From Prevotellaceae bacterium (GTDB taxonomy: Bacteria > Bacteroidota > Bacteroidia > Bacteroidales > Bacteroidaceae), in assembly GCA_028726625.1 (NCBI GenBank), contig JAQYPT010000048.1, positions 111,853 through 175,852 of the forward strand: DNA of 64,000 bases, in the 5' to 3' direction. The translations under genes and the position numbers were made by a program. A model generated the notes under the pieces. The model made no database searches and was not told where the DNA came from. It was given only the letters and a program-made list of their open reading frames with translations. Positions 47,119-55,003 of the stretch are shown here, in pieces; positions within the stretch are counted from its first letter, which is position 1; each line of letters begins with the position of its first letter.

Positions 47119-48108
47119 ATGAAGATAGGAAACATAGACTTAGGTGTGCAGCCAATCTTGTTAGCTCCGATGGAAGACGTGACAGACATCGGTTTCAGAC
47201 AGTTGTGTAAGCGGTTTGGCGTATCCATGGTATATACCGAATTCGTCAGTGCAGAAGCTCTTGTGCGGTCCATTCAAGCCAGTTTGAACAAGTTGACCAT
47301 TAGTGACACCGAACGACCCGTAGGCATACAAATCTACGGAAGGGACGTTGAGTCTATGGTGGAAGCTGCCAAGATTGTTGAGCAGGCTCATCCTGACGTG
47401 ATTGACATCAACTTTGGATGTCCCGTTAAGAAGGTGGCAGGCAAAGGTGCGGGCGCAGGTATGCTGCGTAACATACCGCTTTTGTTGGAGATAACCCGAG
47501 AAGTGGTCAAAGCTGTGCGTACCCCAGTGACGGTAAAAACACGCTTGGGATGGGATGAAAACAATCTTATTATCACCGAATTGGCCGAACAACTGCAAGT
47601 TTGTGGTATTCAAGCGCTGACCATCCACGGCCGCACGCGCAGTCAGATGTATACAGGAAACGCTGATTGGACACTGATAGGCGAGGTAAAAAACAATCCT
47701 CGCATCCACATTCCTATCATTGGCAATGGTGACATTACCACGCCCCAGGAAGCCAAACAGGCTTTCGAACGTTTTGGCGTAGATGCCATTATGGTTGGTC
47801 GGGCAGCGTTTGGGCAGCCTTGGATCTTTAAAGAAATGCGCGACTATCTGGATGGAAAACCTTACGATGCGTCGCTTGACATCAATAAAAAGATAGACAT
47901 ATTGAAGGAACAGCTGCACATCAATGTGTCACGTATCGATGAATACCGGGGTATCTTGCATACCCGGAGGCATTTGGCAGCCAGTCCCATCTTCAAAGGC
48001 ATCTCTGATTTCCGACAAACCCGCATCGCCATGTTGCGGGCATCTACCGTTGTAGAACTGGAAAACATTTTGGAAGCGTGCAGAAAACGCTTGGTGCAGG
48101 AATTGTAA
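47119..48108 (+). CDS. tRNA-dihydrouridine synthase (DusB-like)
   Basis: FMN enzyme reducing uridine to dihydrouridine in tRNA D-loops. The 329-residue TIM-barrel protein shows ILLAPMEDVTDIGFRQLC at the N-terminus, the catalytic-cysteine motif INFGCPVKKVAGKGAGAGML, TIHGRTRSQMY, and the FMN phosphate site IPIIGNGDI...IMVGRAAFGQPW. The DusB subclass is inferred from overall similarity. It ends ahead of hairpins shared with the convergent secDF gene. Confidence 0.92.
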   Translation: MKIGNIDLGVQPILLAPMEDVTDIGFRQLCKRFGVSMVYTEFVSAEALVRSIQASLNKLTISDTERPVGIQIYGRDVESMVEAAKIVEQAHPDVIDINFGCPVKKVAGKGAGAGMLRNIPLLLEITREVVKAVRTPVTVKTRLGWDENNLIITELAEQLQVCGIQALTIHGRTRSQMYTGNADWTLIGEVKNNPRIHIPIIGNGDITTPQEAKQAFERFGVDAIMVGRAAFGQPWIFKEMRDYLDGKPYDASLDINKKIDILKEQLHINVSRIDEYRGILHTRRHLAASPIFKGISDFRQTRIAMLRASTVVELENILEACRKRLVQEL

Positions 48109-48135
48109 GTTCTTCGTTTTAGAACATCCCCAATA

Positions 48136-48161
48136 CGCTATCTTTGTCCAAATAGATAGCG
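48136..48161. terminator. Short hairpin after the Dus gene
   Basis: CGCTATCT (48136-48143) pairs perfectly with AGATAGCG (48154-48161), 28 bases after the stop. There is no clear T-tract. Confidence 0.45.
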
Positions 48162-48297
48162 ATAAGATAATAATTCTTGATTATCTATCTACTCATCGTG
48201 CCTGTTCTTCTCTTGATATTCTGATCTGTTCTACAAGGCTATAGGGGTTCGTTCCGTCCCCTCATCCTCTTTTCGTTTTCCTCATTCCATAAATAAA

Positions 48298-48328
48298 AGC
48301 GGCACGACCTCGGTGAGGTTGTGCCGCT
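48298..48328. terminator. Hairpin terminator between Dus and secDF genes
   Basis: AGCGGCACGACCT (48298-48310) pairs with AGGTTGTGCCGCT (48316-48328) with one G-T pair. A-rich on the left gives a T-run on the minus strand, so it should end secDF transcripts. Confidence 0.75.
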
Positions 48329-48368
48329 CTTGTTAGTGGTTTATTGCTTTGTTCAGCGTTCCATGTCG

Positions 48369-51300
48369 TTATGCTACAACGACAGCCTCTTCTTCTTGTT
48401 CTTTCTTGATTTTGCGTCCCACTACTATGTAAGCGATTGGTGATGCCAAGAAGATAGAACTGAGCGTACCTACGAGGACACCAATAATCATGGCAAAGGC
48501 GAAACTGCGAATGCTGTCAGCACCGAGGATGAAGATTGGAACCAACACAATCAATGTAGACACTGAGGTGTTGATGGTACGAGCCAACGTCTGGTTGATA
48601 GAATCGTTGAACGTCTTCTGTAAATCTTGTTTTGGATGCAGCTTTAAGTTCTCACGGATACGGTCAAACACCACCACTGAGTCGTTGATGTCGTAACCGA
48701 TTACCGTTAGGATAGCACCGATAAACGTTTGGTCAATCTCCAAGGAGAAGCCTATCCATCCGTAACATAACGAGAACAAGCCGACCACAATCGTCGTGTC
48801 TATAATCAATGCTGCAACCGAACCAATGGAGAAACCAATGTTGCGGAATCGCAGTAAGATATATAGGAAGATACATATCAGTGCAATCACAACGCTCTTG
48901 ATGGCGTTATTTGTGATGTCCTTAGCGATAGATGGACCCACTTTAGAAGAACTGATGATTGATCCACCTTCGCGGATATCAGGGTTCTTGAATGCTTCTA
49001 TGCTGGATTGCTTCACAAGTCCTGCTTTCTTCAAAGAGGTGTATAGAATCGTTTCTGCCTGATCATCCATCTGTGGGTCATTGCTTTCCAGATTGTAGTT
49101 GGTAGATACGCGGAAAGTTTTCCCATCGGTACCGATGGCAATCACGGTTGTGGTTGCGGGTTTGCCGGCATTCTTACCTACTGTATTTTGGAATGCATTG
49201 TTCAAAGCGTTGCGTACCTCTTCCACATGCGTGTTCTTGTCAACCGTGACAACATAGTTGCGTCCACCCGTAAAGTCAATGCTCTGGCTCAGACCACGAA
49301 CAACAAAGCTGCCGATGCAGATGACGATTGCGATGGCGTAAACCGTGCCACTGGTCTTGAACATGCTCATGAATTTATAGCGTGTGTTCTGCATCATATT
49401 CTCTGATATGCCCGTCCAGAACTTGAGGTTCAGCCATTTGTCTTTGTTCAGCTTGTGCTCATAAACCAAACGTGTCAAGAACACGGCACTGAAGAACGAA
49501 CAAGCCAGACCAATCAACCATGTGGTAGCAAATCCCTGAATGGGTCCCGTACCGAATATCAACAGGATAACACCCGTGATGGCTGATGTCAAGTTGGAGT
49601 CGAAGATGGCGCTGAAGGCATTGCTGTAACCAGCTGCTACCGCCTGTTTCATATTCTTTCCTGCTCGCAGTTCCTCTTTGATACGTTCATATATCAGCAC
49701 GTTGGCGTCGACAGCCGTACCCAACGTAAGCACCATACCGGCAATACCCGACATGGTAAGGGCGGCTTGAAACGACGTTAGAATACCTAAGGTGAAGAAT
49801 ACGTTTACAATCAAGGCGCAGTTGGCGATCATACCTGGGATGAAATTGTACATCACAATCATGTAAATCATCAACAGTACGAAGGCTATCACGAATGAGA
49901 TGATTCCTTGCTGGATAGACTGTGCACCCAGTGTAGGACCTACCACCTCTTCTTGTACGATGCGTGCAGGTGTAGGCATACGACCCGATTTCAGTGTGTT
50001 GGCCAAGTCTTTGGTGTCTTCAATGGTGAAGCTACCCGTGATAGACGATTGTCCGCCGTCAATTTGTCCGTTGATGCGAGGAGAGGTGTACACCAATCCG
50101 TCCAATACAATGGCAACAGCTCTACCGATGTTGGCCTTGGTGATGGCCGACCAGCGGCGTGCTCCGTCGGCATTCATGGTCATGGAAACCTCTGGTTTAC
50201 CTGTCAAGTGGTCAAACTGGTCGGATGCGTCAACAATCACATCGCCTTCCAACGGAGCGCGTCCGGTGGTGGTTGTAATCTTCAAAGCATGCAGTTCGTA
50301 ATAGTTTTTCACCTGCAATCCATCGGCTGGTTTAGCACTCCAAAGCAGTTTCAAATCAGCAGGAAGAATCTGCTTGGCCAGGTCTGAGTGGATAATTCTG
50401 TTTACTTCTGCGGTGTCACGTACACTGGCATAGCCTACGAGGCTCAGTGCGTTGCGCCCCGTGGTGCTCAAGATGGCCAACAATGGGTGCTCTTTCTTGG
50501 CGGCAGCAATTTGTTCTTCATTCGAAACTTTTACGTCGCCTTGTTTCTTATCTTTCTTAAGTTGGAACTTAGGATCTGCTTTCTTAACGGCTTTCTCTTC
50601 ACTGGCTTTCTCAACGGCCTTGGTTGCAGCGGTGTCGGCAGCGACTGTGTCGGTCACATGTGTGTCGCCATTGGCCAGACGAGCGTCCAGTTGTGTCAGG
50701 TAAGGAATGATTTCTTCAGCATTGAAAGTCTCCCAGAATTCGAGGTTGGCACTACCTTGCAACAGTTTACGCATACGCTCTGGTTCACGAATGCCAGGCA
50801 TTTCAACCATGATGCGACCTTGTTGTCCCTCCAATTTCTGGATGTTCGGTTGAACGACACCAAATTGGTCGATACGCGTGCGCACGACGTTGAACGAGTT
50901 GTCGATGGCCGATTGGGTTTCTTGGCGCAATGCTTTCTCTACCTCGGCGTCGGTGCTTTGTGGGTTCACCTTACCTTGCAGTTGCTGCGTGGCAAAGATT
51001 TCAGCCAATCTGTGGCCTGGTGCATTCTTCTTGTACGCTTTGATAAAGAGAGAGATAAAATCTTCCTGGCTGGTTTCTTCCTCTGCTCTTGCCTCTTTCA
51101 TCGATTTCACGAAGGCGGCATCTGTCTTGTGATCAGCGAGCATTTCTACTACGTCAGGCACCGATATCTCCAGTATCACGTTCATACCACCTTTCAGGTC
51201 GAGGCCCAATCCGATTTGAGTTTCCAGACATCTTTGGTAAGAATAGATGCCCAGATACTTCACAGAGTCTTTGTACTCTTGTTGTGCAATCGGATCTTTC

Positions 51301-51413
51301 AGCTTTGCTGCTTGGCCATCGTAATAGCGAGTGGCTGCTGAAAATGACAAATAGAAGATGCTTGCAAGCGTCAGTAGGACAGCCGTTACAATTACAATTC
51401 CTTTGTTTTGCAT
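48369..51413 (-). CDS. secDF: Protein translocase subunit SecDF (fused)
   Basis: Proton-driven partner of SecYEG that pulls exported proteins across the inner membrane. At 1014 residues it is a natural SecD-SecF fusion, usual in Bacteroidota. The SecD half has GLDLKGGMNVIL near the N-terminus, a large periplasmic region with a Lys/Glu-rich insertion (about 255-310), and the membrane motif GTAVDANVLIYERIKEE. The SecF half starts near residue 690, with SIDFTGGRNYVV and DINDSVVVFDRIREN. It is in a minus-strand run with an EEP protein and a rhomboid protease upstream. Confidence 0.96.
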   Translation of the reverse strand: MQNKGIVIVTAVLLTLASIFYLSFSAATRYYDGQAAKLKDPIAQQEYKDSVKYLGIYSYQRCLETQIGLGLDLKGGMNVILEISVPDVVEMLADHKTDAAFVKSMKEARAEEETSQEDFISLFIKAYKKNAPGHRLAEIFATQQLQGKVNPQSTDAEVEKALRQETQSAIDNSFNVVRTRIDQFGVVQPNIQKLEGQQGRIMVEMPGIREPERMRKLLQGSANLEFWETFNAEEIIPYLTQLDARLANGDTHVTDTVAADTAATKAVEKASEEKAVKKADPKFQLKKDKKQGDVKVSNEEQIAAAKKEHPLLAILSTTGRNALSLVGYASVRDTAEVNRIIHSDLAKQILPADLKLLWSAKPADGLQVKNYYELHALKITTTTGRAPLEGDVIVDASDQFDHLTGKPEVSMTMNADGARRWSAITKANIGRAVAIVLDGLVYTSPRINGQIDGGQSSITGSFTIEDTKDLANTLKSGRMPTPARIVQEEVVGPTLGAQSIQQGIISFVIAFVLLMIYMIVMYNFIPGMIANCALIVNVFFTLGILTSFQAALTMSGIAGMVLTLGTAVDANVLIYERIKEELRAGKNMKQAVAAGYSNAFSAIFDSNLTSAITGVILLIFGTGPIQGFATTWLIGLACSFFSAVFLTRLVYEHKLNKDKWLNLKFWTGISENMMQNTRYKFMSMFKTSGTVYAIAIVICIGSFVVRGLSQSIDFTGGRNYVVTVDKNTHVEEVRNALNNAFQNTVGKNAGKPATTTVIAIGTDGKTFRVSTNYNLESNDPQMDDQAETILYTSLKKAGLVKQSSIEAFKNPDIREGGSIISSSKVGPSIAKDITNNAIKSVVIALICIFLYILLRFRNIGFSIGSVAALIIDTTIVVGLFSLCYGWIGFSLEIDQTFIGAILTVIGYDINDSVVVFDRIRENLKLHPKQDLQKTFNDSINQTLARTINTSVSTLIVLVPIFILGADSIRSFAFAMIIGVLVGTLSSIFLASPIAYIVVGRKIKKEQEEEAVVVA

Positions 51414-51464
51414 TTTAATTTATTATTATTGATGATTGTTTTTTCACAACTTTTGATAGACGTG

Positions 51465-51472
51465 CAAAGATA
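51465..51472 (-). promoter_or_regulatory. -7 element of secDF
   Basis: Reads TATCTTTG on the minus strand, 52 bases before the secDF start. The -33 box is weak. It shows secDF can be transcribed separately from the genes upstream. Confidence 0.6.
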
Positions 51473-51520
51473 CTATTTTTTTGTTAGTACGAAAAATTTA
51501 TGGCATTTAAATGCACATTT

Positions 51521-52609
51521 TTAAGCATTTGGAGCCTTTTTCAGCCAGCAATAGACAGGATAGTGGTCGCTTGCTTTTATTTTGTTGTCTACCTTGCAGT
51601 TGTAGGGTGTCCAGTCTTTCGAGCACATCATGTGGTCAATACGCACATAAAATCCACCAAGATGATAGGATATGCCAGGCCCATTAGCCGTCTCAACGTA
51701 GCAGTCGCGCAGTTGCTTGGCAATGGTACGGCGGGCATACGAATTGGGTCCGTCGTTGAAGTCACCGCAAAGAATCACACTTTTGTCCCGATGTGCTGCG
51801 ATGTATTGGGCAATGGCGTCGGCTTGAGCGGCTCTGATGCTTGACGCCTCTCCCAGTTTTTTAATGAGGGTTTTGGTGCTTATTTGGGCTGAGTCGCCCT
51901 TGATGTTTCCTTTGACAACGCCCTTGAAGTTGGCTTTGTCTTCTGGTGACAGACCAATGGACTCCAGGTGGTTGTTGATGACAATCACCGTGTCGCCATG
52001 AATGTTTAGATAGAAAGCCGTAGAGTGATTGCCTTCAGAGGGATAGTTGATGTCTTCTTGACTGATGATGGGGTGACGGCTGTAGATATCCATGATGTCT
52101 CCTTTGTTCTTGGCGTGCGAACCGGCGTGGTAGGGATATAGTGAATCCATCTGCGCTTTTGCCTTAGCAGCGTACTTGCCCCATGCGTCAGACTCCTGAA
52201 GGCATACGATGTCTGCGCTTTGCTCTTTGATAAAGTTAAGCACGGGGTTGTTTTCGTGCTCAAATCCATTACCCCCAAAGAACCAAACATTATAAGAAAG
52301 CACCTTGATAGCACCTTCGGGTGTCTGCTTAGGAAGGTTGATGGGGAAGTAAACCCTGATGGGTTGGTAGCATGCTAGAAATCCCAACAGGGGAATCCAG
52401 ACAAGTTTTAGGTGGAAAAAAATCCAGAAAACAAGAAATCCCAGATTGATGCTGATCATCACGGGGAGTAACAATCCCATGCTGGATAGTGAAGGGTGGA
52501 GGGCCGGGTTGAATCGGTCGGCGTAGCCAACCAGCAACATGGCGATGATGGTGGTGATGTTTGCTCCGGCAAAGAGCTGGAAAACAAACTTCTTGATAGC
52601 TTTTCCCAT
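51521..52609 (-). CDS. Membrane-anchored endonuclease/exonuclease/phosphatase family protein
   Basis: A 362-residue protein with three N-terminal membrane helices (about 12-85) and a DNase I-like EEP domain (about 100-358). Catalytic landmarks are LSYNVWFFGG, IVCLQES, NNHLES, ILCGDFNDGP and the terminal SDHYPVYC. The family covers nucleases, phosphodiesterases and lipid phosphatases, so the substrate is open. The gene lies 11 bases after the rhomboid gene on the minus strand, a pairing I associate with Bacteroidales. Confidence 0.88.
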   Translation of the reverse strand: MGKAIKKFVFQLFAGANITTIIAMLLVGYADRFNPALHPSLSSMGLLLPVMISINLGFLVFWIFFHLKLVWIPLLGFLACYQPIRVYFPINLPKQTPEGAIKVLSYNVWFFGGNGFEHENNPVLNFIKEQSADIVCLQESDAWGKYAAKAKAQMDSLYPYHAGSHAKNKGDIMDIYSRHPIISQEDINYPSEGNHSTAFYLNIHGDTVIVINNHLESIGLSPEDKANFKGVVKGNIKGDSAQISTKTLIKKLGEASSIRAAQADAIAQYIAAHRDKSVILCGDFNDGPNSYARRTIAKQLRDCYVETANGPGISYHLGGFYVRIDHMMCSKDWTPYNCKVDNKIKASDHYPVYCWLKKAPNA

Positions 52610-52620
52610 TCCCCTTCTGC

Positions 52621-53535
52621 TTAACGTCGATTGCTGCTGTCAAAAAGTTTTTGTTTCTCTTCTGCCGTCAAACTGTCGTAACCGCTCTTGCGAATCTTAT
52701 CAAGTATCTTGTCTATTTCCTCTTGTTCACGCTGCTTCTGCGCATTATAATCCCAGTCGCTTTGGCGCTCGTTGTAGGCATCATGCTTCGTGTTGTCAGC
52801 CTTCTTGTGTGCGTGTTCTTCCCACTTTTCCCGCAAGTTGTCAAAAAATTGCTGCCCGTCTGACCGCGCAGAGCCGCCGTACGGATGACGTTTCCAATAG
52901 CGAATCATGAAGAATCCAAATGCCATGCCACCGAGATGAGCAAAGTGGGCCACGTTTCCGCCGGTTGTGGTCAATGCCATGACCAGTGAAAGACCAGCGT
53001 AGAAGATGACGAACCACTTGGCTTTGATGGGGATGGGCAGCGGGAAAATAAAGATTCTCTCTTCTGGGAAAATCATACCGAAGGCTAAGAGCAGCGCGTA
53101 CACGGCTCCCGAAGCTCCCACGGTGGTCCATTTGTTGAGAAAGTCACCCATGGCGATGCGCATTCCGTCAATCGACACACTGTCGTAAGCGGCAAGCCCT
53201 TCGACCATATAAGATCCATATTGTGCCAGCTCTTGGAACAGACCAGCTCCGATACCGCACGAAAGGTAATAGAACAAAAACTTCTTTGGCCCCCACACGC
53301 GTTCCACCACACAGCCGAACATCCACAAGGCAAACATGTTGAAGAAGATGTGTTCGAAAGTGGCATGCATGAACATGTAGGTCACTAATTGGTAAATCCG
53401 GAAGTCGGAAGCCAAAAAGAAATGAAGTCCAAGAATATCATTCAGGTCTACCTGTGACCTGAACACATACATGGCGGCAAAAGCCAATAAATTAATGATA
53501 AGCAGGTTCTTGGTAACTGTGGGTATACTGCGCAT
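52621..53535 (-). CDS. Rhomboid-family intramembrane serine protease
   Basis: A 304-residue six-helix membrane protease that cleaves within or near transmembrane segments. The Ser-His dyad is S142 (VGASGAVYALL) and H200 (AHFAHLGGMAFG), and the oxyanion-site motif HATFEHIFFNM is present. There is a hydrophilic insert (about 103-135) between helices and a charged cytoplasmic tail of about 80 residues. Substrates are unknown. Confidence 0.93.
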   Translation of the reverse strand: MRSIPTVTKNLLIINLLAFAAMYVFRSQVDLNDILGLHFFLASDFRIYQLVTYMFMHATFEHIFFNMFALWMFGCVVERVWGPKKFLFYYLSCGIGAGLFQELAQYGSYMVEGLAAYDSVSIDGMRIAMGDFLNKWTTVGASGAVYALLLAFGMIFPEERIFIFPLPIPIKAKWFVIFYAGLSLVMALTTTGGNVAHFAHLGGMAFGFFMIRYWKRHPYGGSARSDGQQFFDNLREKWEEHAHKKADNTKHDAYNERQSDWDYNAQKQREQEEIDKILDKIRKSGYDSLTAEEKQKLFDSSNRR

Positions 53536-53571
53536 AGATAATTCGTTGTATAAAAGTCTTTATAATGTGCG

Positions 53572-53579
53572 CAAATTTA
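53572..53579 (-). promoter_or_regulatory. -7 element of the rhomboid gene
   Basis: Reads TAAATTTG on the minus strand, about 37 bases before the start codon. The -33 box is not clear. Confidence 0.5.
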
Positions 53580-53661
53580 CGAAAAAACTCCGTCATTTGG
53601 CATAAAATAAGTGATTTATAGTTTTTTTTTGAGCAAATAGTATATTTTTTCTTGTTTTTTG

Positions 53662-53692
53662 TTTGTTTTCTGAAATGTTTAACCTATATTTG
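53662..53692 (+). promoter_or_regulatory. Consensus promoter of the HU gene
   Basis: TTTG (53662-53665), exactly 19 bases, TATATTTG (53685-53692). It excludes the in-frame ATG at 53652 as a start. Confidence 0.85.
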
Positions 53693-53747
53693 TGCACAGT
53701 TAAAAAGCACATTAATTTTTATTAATCATTTTATAAACACAACAGTA

Positions 53748-54020
53748 ATGAATAAAACAGAATTAATCGACAAGATTGCTGAAGCTGCAGGCATCAGCAA
53801 GGTAGCTGCGAAGAAGGCATTGGATGCAACAACAGGTTCAATCAAGGAAGCTTTGAAGAAAGGTGACAAAGTACAGCTCATTGGCTTCGGTACTTTCAGT
53901 GTTTCTGAGCGTTCTGCTCGCGAAGGAATCAATCCTTTGACAAAACAGAAGATCAAAATCGCTGCCAAGAAGGTTGCTAAGTTCAAGGCTGGTGCCGAAC
54001 TTGCAGACGCCCTCAACTAA
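53748..54020 (+). CDS. HU-family DNA-binding protein
   Basis: A 90-residue nucleoid protein that bends DNA as a dimer. The whole HU pattern is visible: N-terminal helices [18 protein letters not shown], then [19 protein letters not shown] and the INPLT tip of the DNA-binding arm, with a basic C-terminus. The start is fixed by the promoter at 53662-53692, which leaves a leader of about 50 bases. A strong bidirectional terminator follows. Confidence 0.96.
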   Translation: MNKTELIDKIAEAAGISKVAAKKALDATTGSIKEALKKGDKVQLIGFGTFSVSERSAREGINPLTKQKIKIAAKKVAKFKAGAELADALN

Positions 54021-54040
54021 TTTTTGTAGTTAAGAAAAAT

Positions 54041-54076
54041 AAAAAAGGTGATTTCCAATGTGAAATCACCTTTTTT
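54041..54076. terminator. Bidirectional terminator between HU and tRNA-Gln
   Basis: A perfect 15-bp inverted repeat (54041-54055 with 54062-54076) with a 6-base loop, having A-run and T-run flanks built into the stem. Confidence 0.9.
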
Positions 54077-54092
54077 ATTTGTCTTACGTTTG

Positions 54093-54163
54093 TTGTCCTA
54101 AGCGGATTCGAACCACTACAAACAGAACCAAAACCTGTTGTGCTACCATTACACCATAGGACA
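54093..54163 (-). tRNA. tRNA-Gln (anticodon TTG)
   Basis: A 71-base cloverleaf on the minus strand: acceptor TGTCCTA with TAGGACA, anticodon stem ACAGG/TCTGT around TTTTGGT, and T-arm loop TTCGAAT. CCA is not encoded. Confidence 0.96.
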
Positions 54164-54229
54164 AGCATTCCAGTCTTTTCATCCTCCTGTGAAGCTTCAT
54201 AAAAAGCGTCAGTCGCTGAAAAGACGGTG

Positions 54230-54261
54230 CAAAGGTAATTGTTTTTTAGTCTTCCGCCAAA
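54230..54261 (-). promoter_or_regulatory. Promoter of tRNA-Gln
   Basis: On the minus strand TTTG (54258-54261), 20 bases, TACCTTTG (54230-54237), about 67 bases ahead of the tRNA. Confidence 0.75.
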
Positions 54262-54361
54262 TTTTTACGTTGATATTTTTTTTGAGCGGTTTTACTTTCA
54301 TACTGCGATTCCTTATGAACCCCACTAATATTAATTTAAAATTAAATGGGTTTTGGTTCCG

Positions 54362-54755
54362 AATTTTCTTGACAACCAACCTCTTCATATTTCGCGTATT
54401 TGGTAATCACTCCTCTCTTTGTCGCAAATACGCAAAATATGAGCGGCATTTCTATCTTCCTATATGGCAATGTGTTATGGCTTTCTTATGTTCTGGAGCA
54501 TCCGTTTTTCTGGTTTTGACACGACAAAAGCATTCATATTCGAGCGCAATCAGTATGCATTTGTGATGCAAAGGCATGTAAATTGCGAATCAAAGTGATG
54601 CGTTTGATGGTGTAAGACCATTGCTTTTGTGGTAAAATCCGTTTTTTCTAACTCAATCATCGCCTGTTTGCATCCTGCGTGCCTATTGAATTTTTCCAGA
54701 TTGAAAGTTTCATAGTGCCGTTTTAAGGCCGCTTTTTTATGAAAAAACAGGACAC
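54362..54755 (+). repeat. Dispersed intergenic repeat, copy C
   Basis: About 390 bases matching copies A (17026-17405) and B (36714-37100) by eye, from TTTTCTTGACAA to GTGCCGTTTTAAGGCCGC and a T-run. It lies in the 840-base gap between tRNA-Gln and the TonB receptor gene and ends about 175 bases before the receptor promoter. The remainder of the gap shows no gene. Confidence 0.7.
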
Positions 54756-54929
54756 TTTATTGTAGCTTTCTCTGGTTCTCGCAGGGGGATGAATTGTCAC
54801 GCTCTGCTCTAATCAGCCAATCGAGCGGTCGGTAGGTGTTGGCTTTTGGAGGGCTAAGTGTGGTTGTGCGTGAGACGACAAACAAGCAAATACCTATTTT
54901 TGGGTATTGTCGCAAAAAGGCGAAACGAG

Positions 54930-54937
54930 TACTTTTG
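54930..54937 (+). promoter_or_regulatory. -7 element of the TonB-receptor operon
   Basis: TACTTTTG matches TAnnTTTG. An ATTG at 54906-54909, 20 bases upstream, is a partial -33 box. The start codon is 66 bases further on. Confidence 0.55.
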
Positions 54938-55003
54938 CAAAATAACTGGTAGTTATGGTCTTAAAAAAATTGTTGTTTTCAGCAGTCCTATTCCATTTCT
55001 CTT

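Noticed and set aside
54138..54566. 142-codon + strand frame between HU and the TonB receptor
   Set aside because: It starts inside tRNA-Gln and runs through the dispersed repeat; the frame is not kept in copies A and B.
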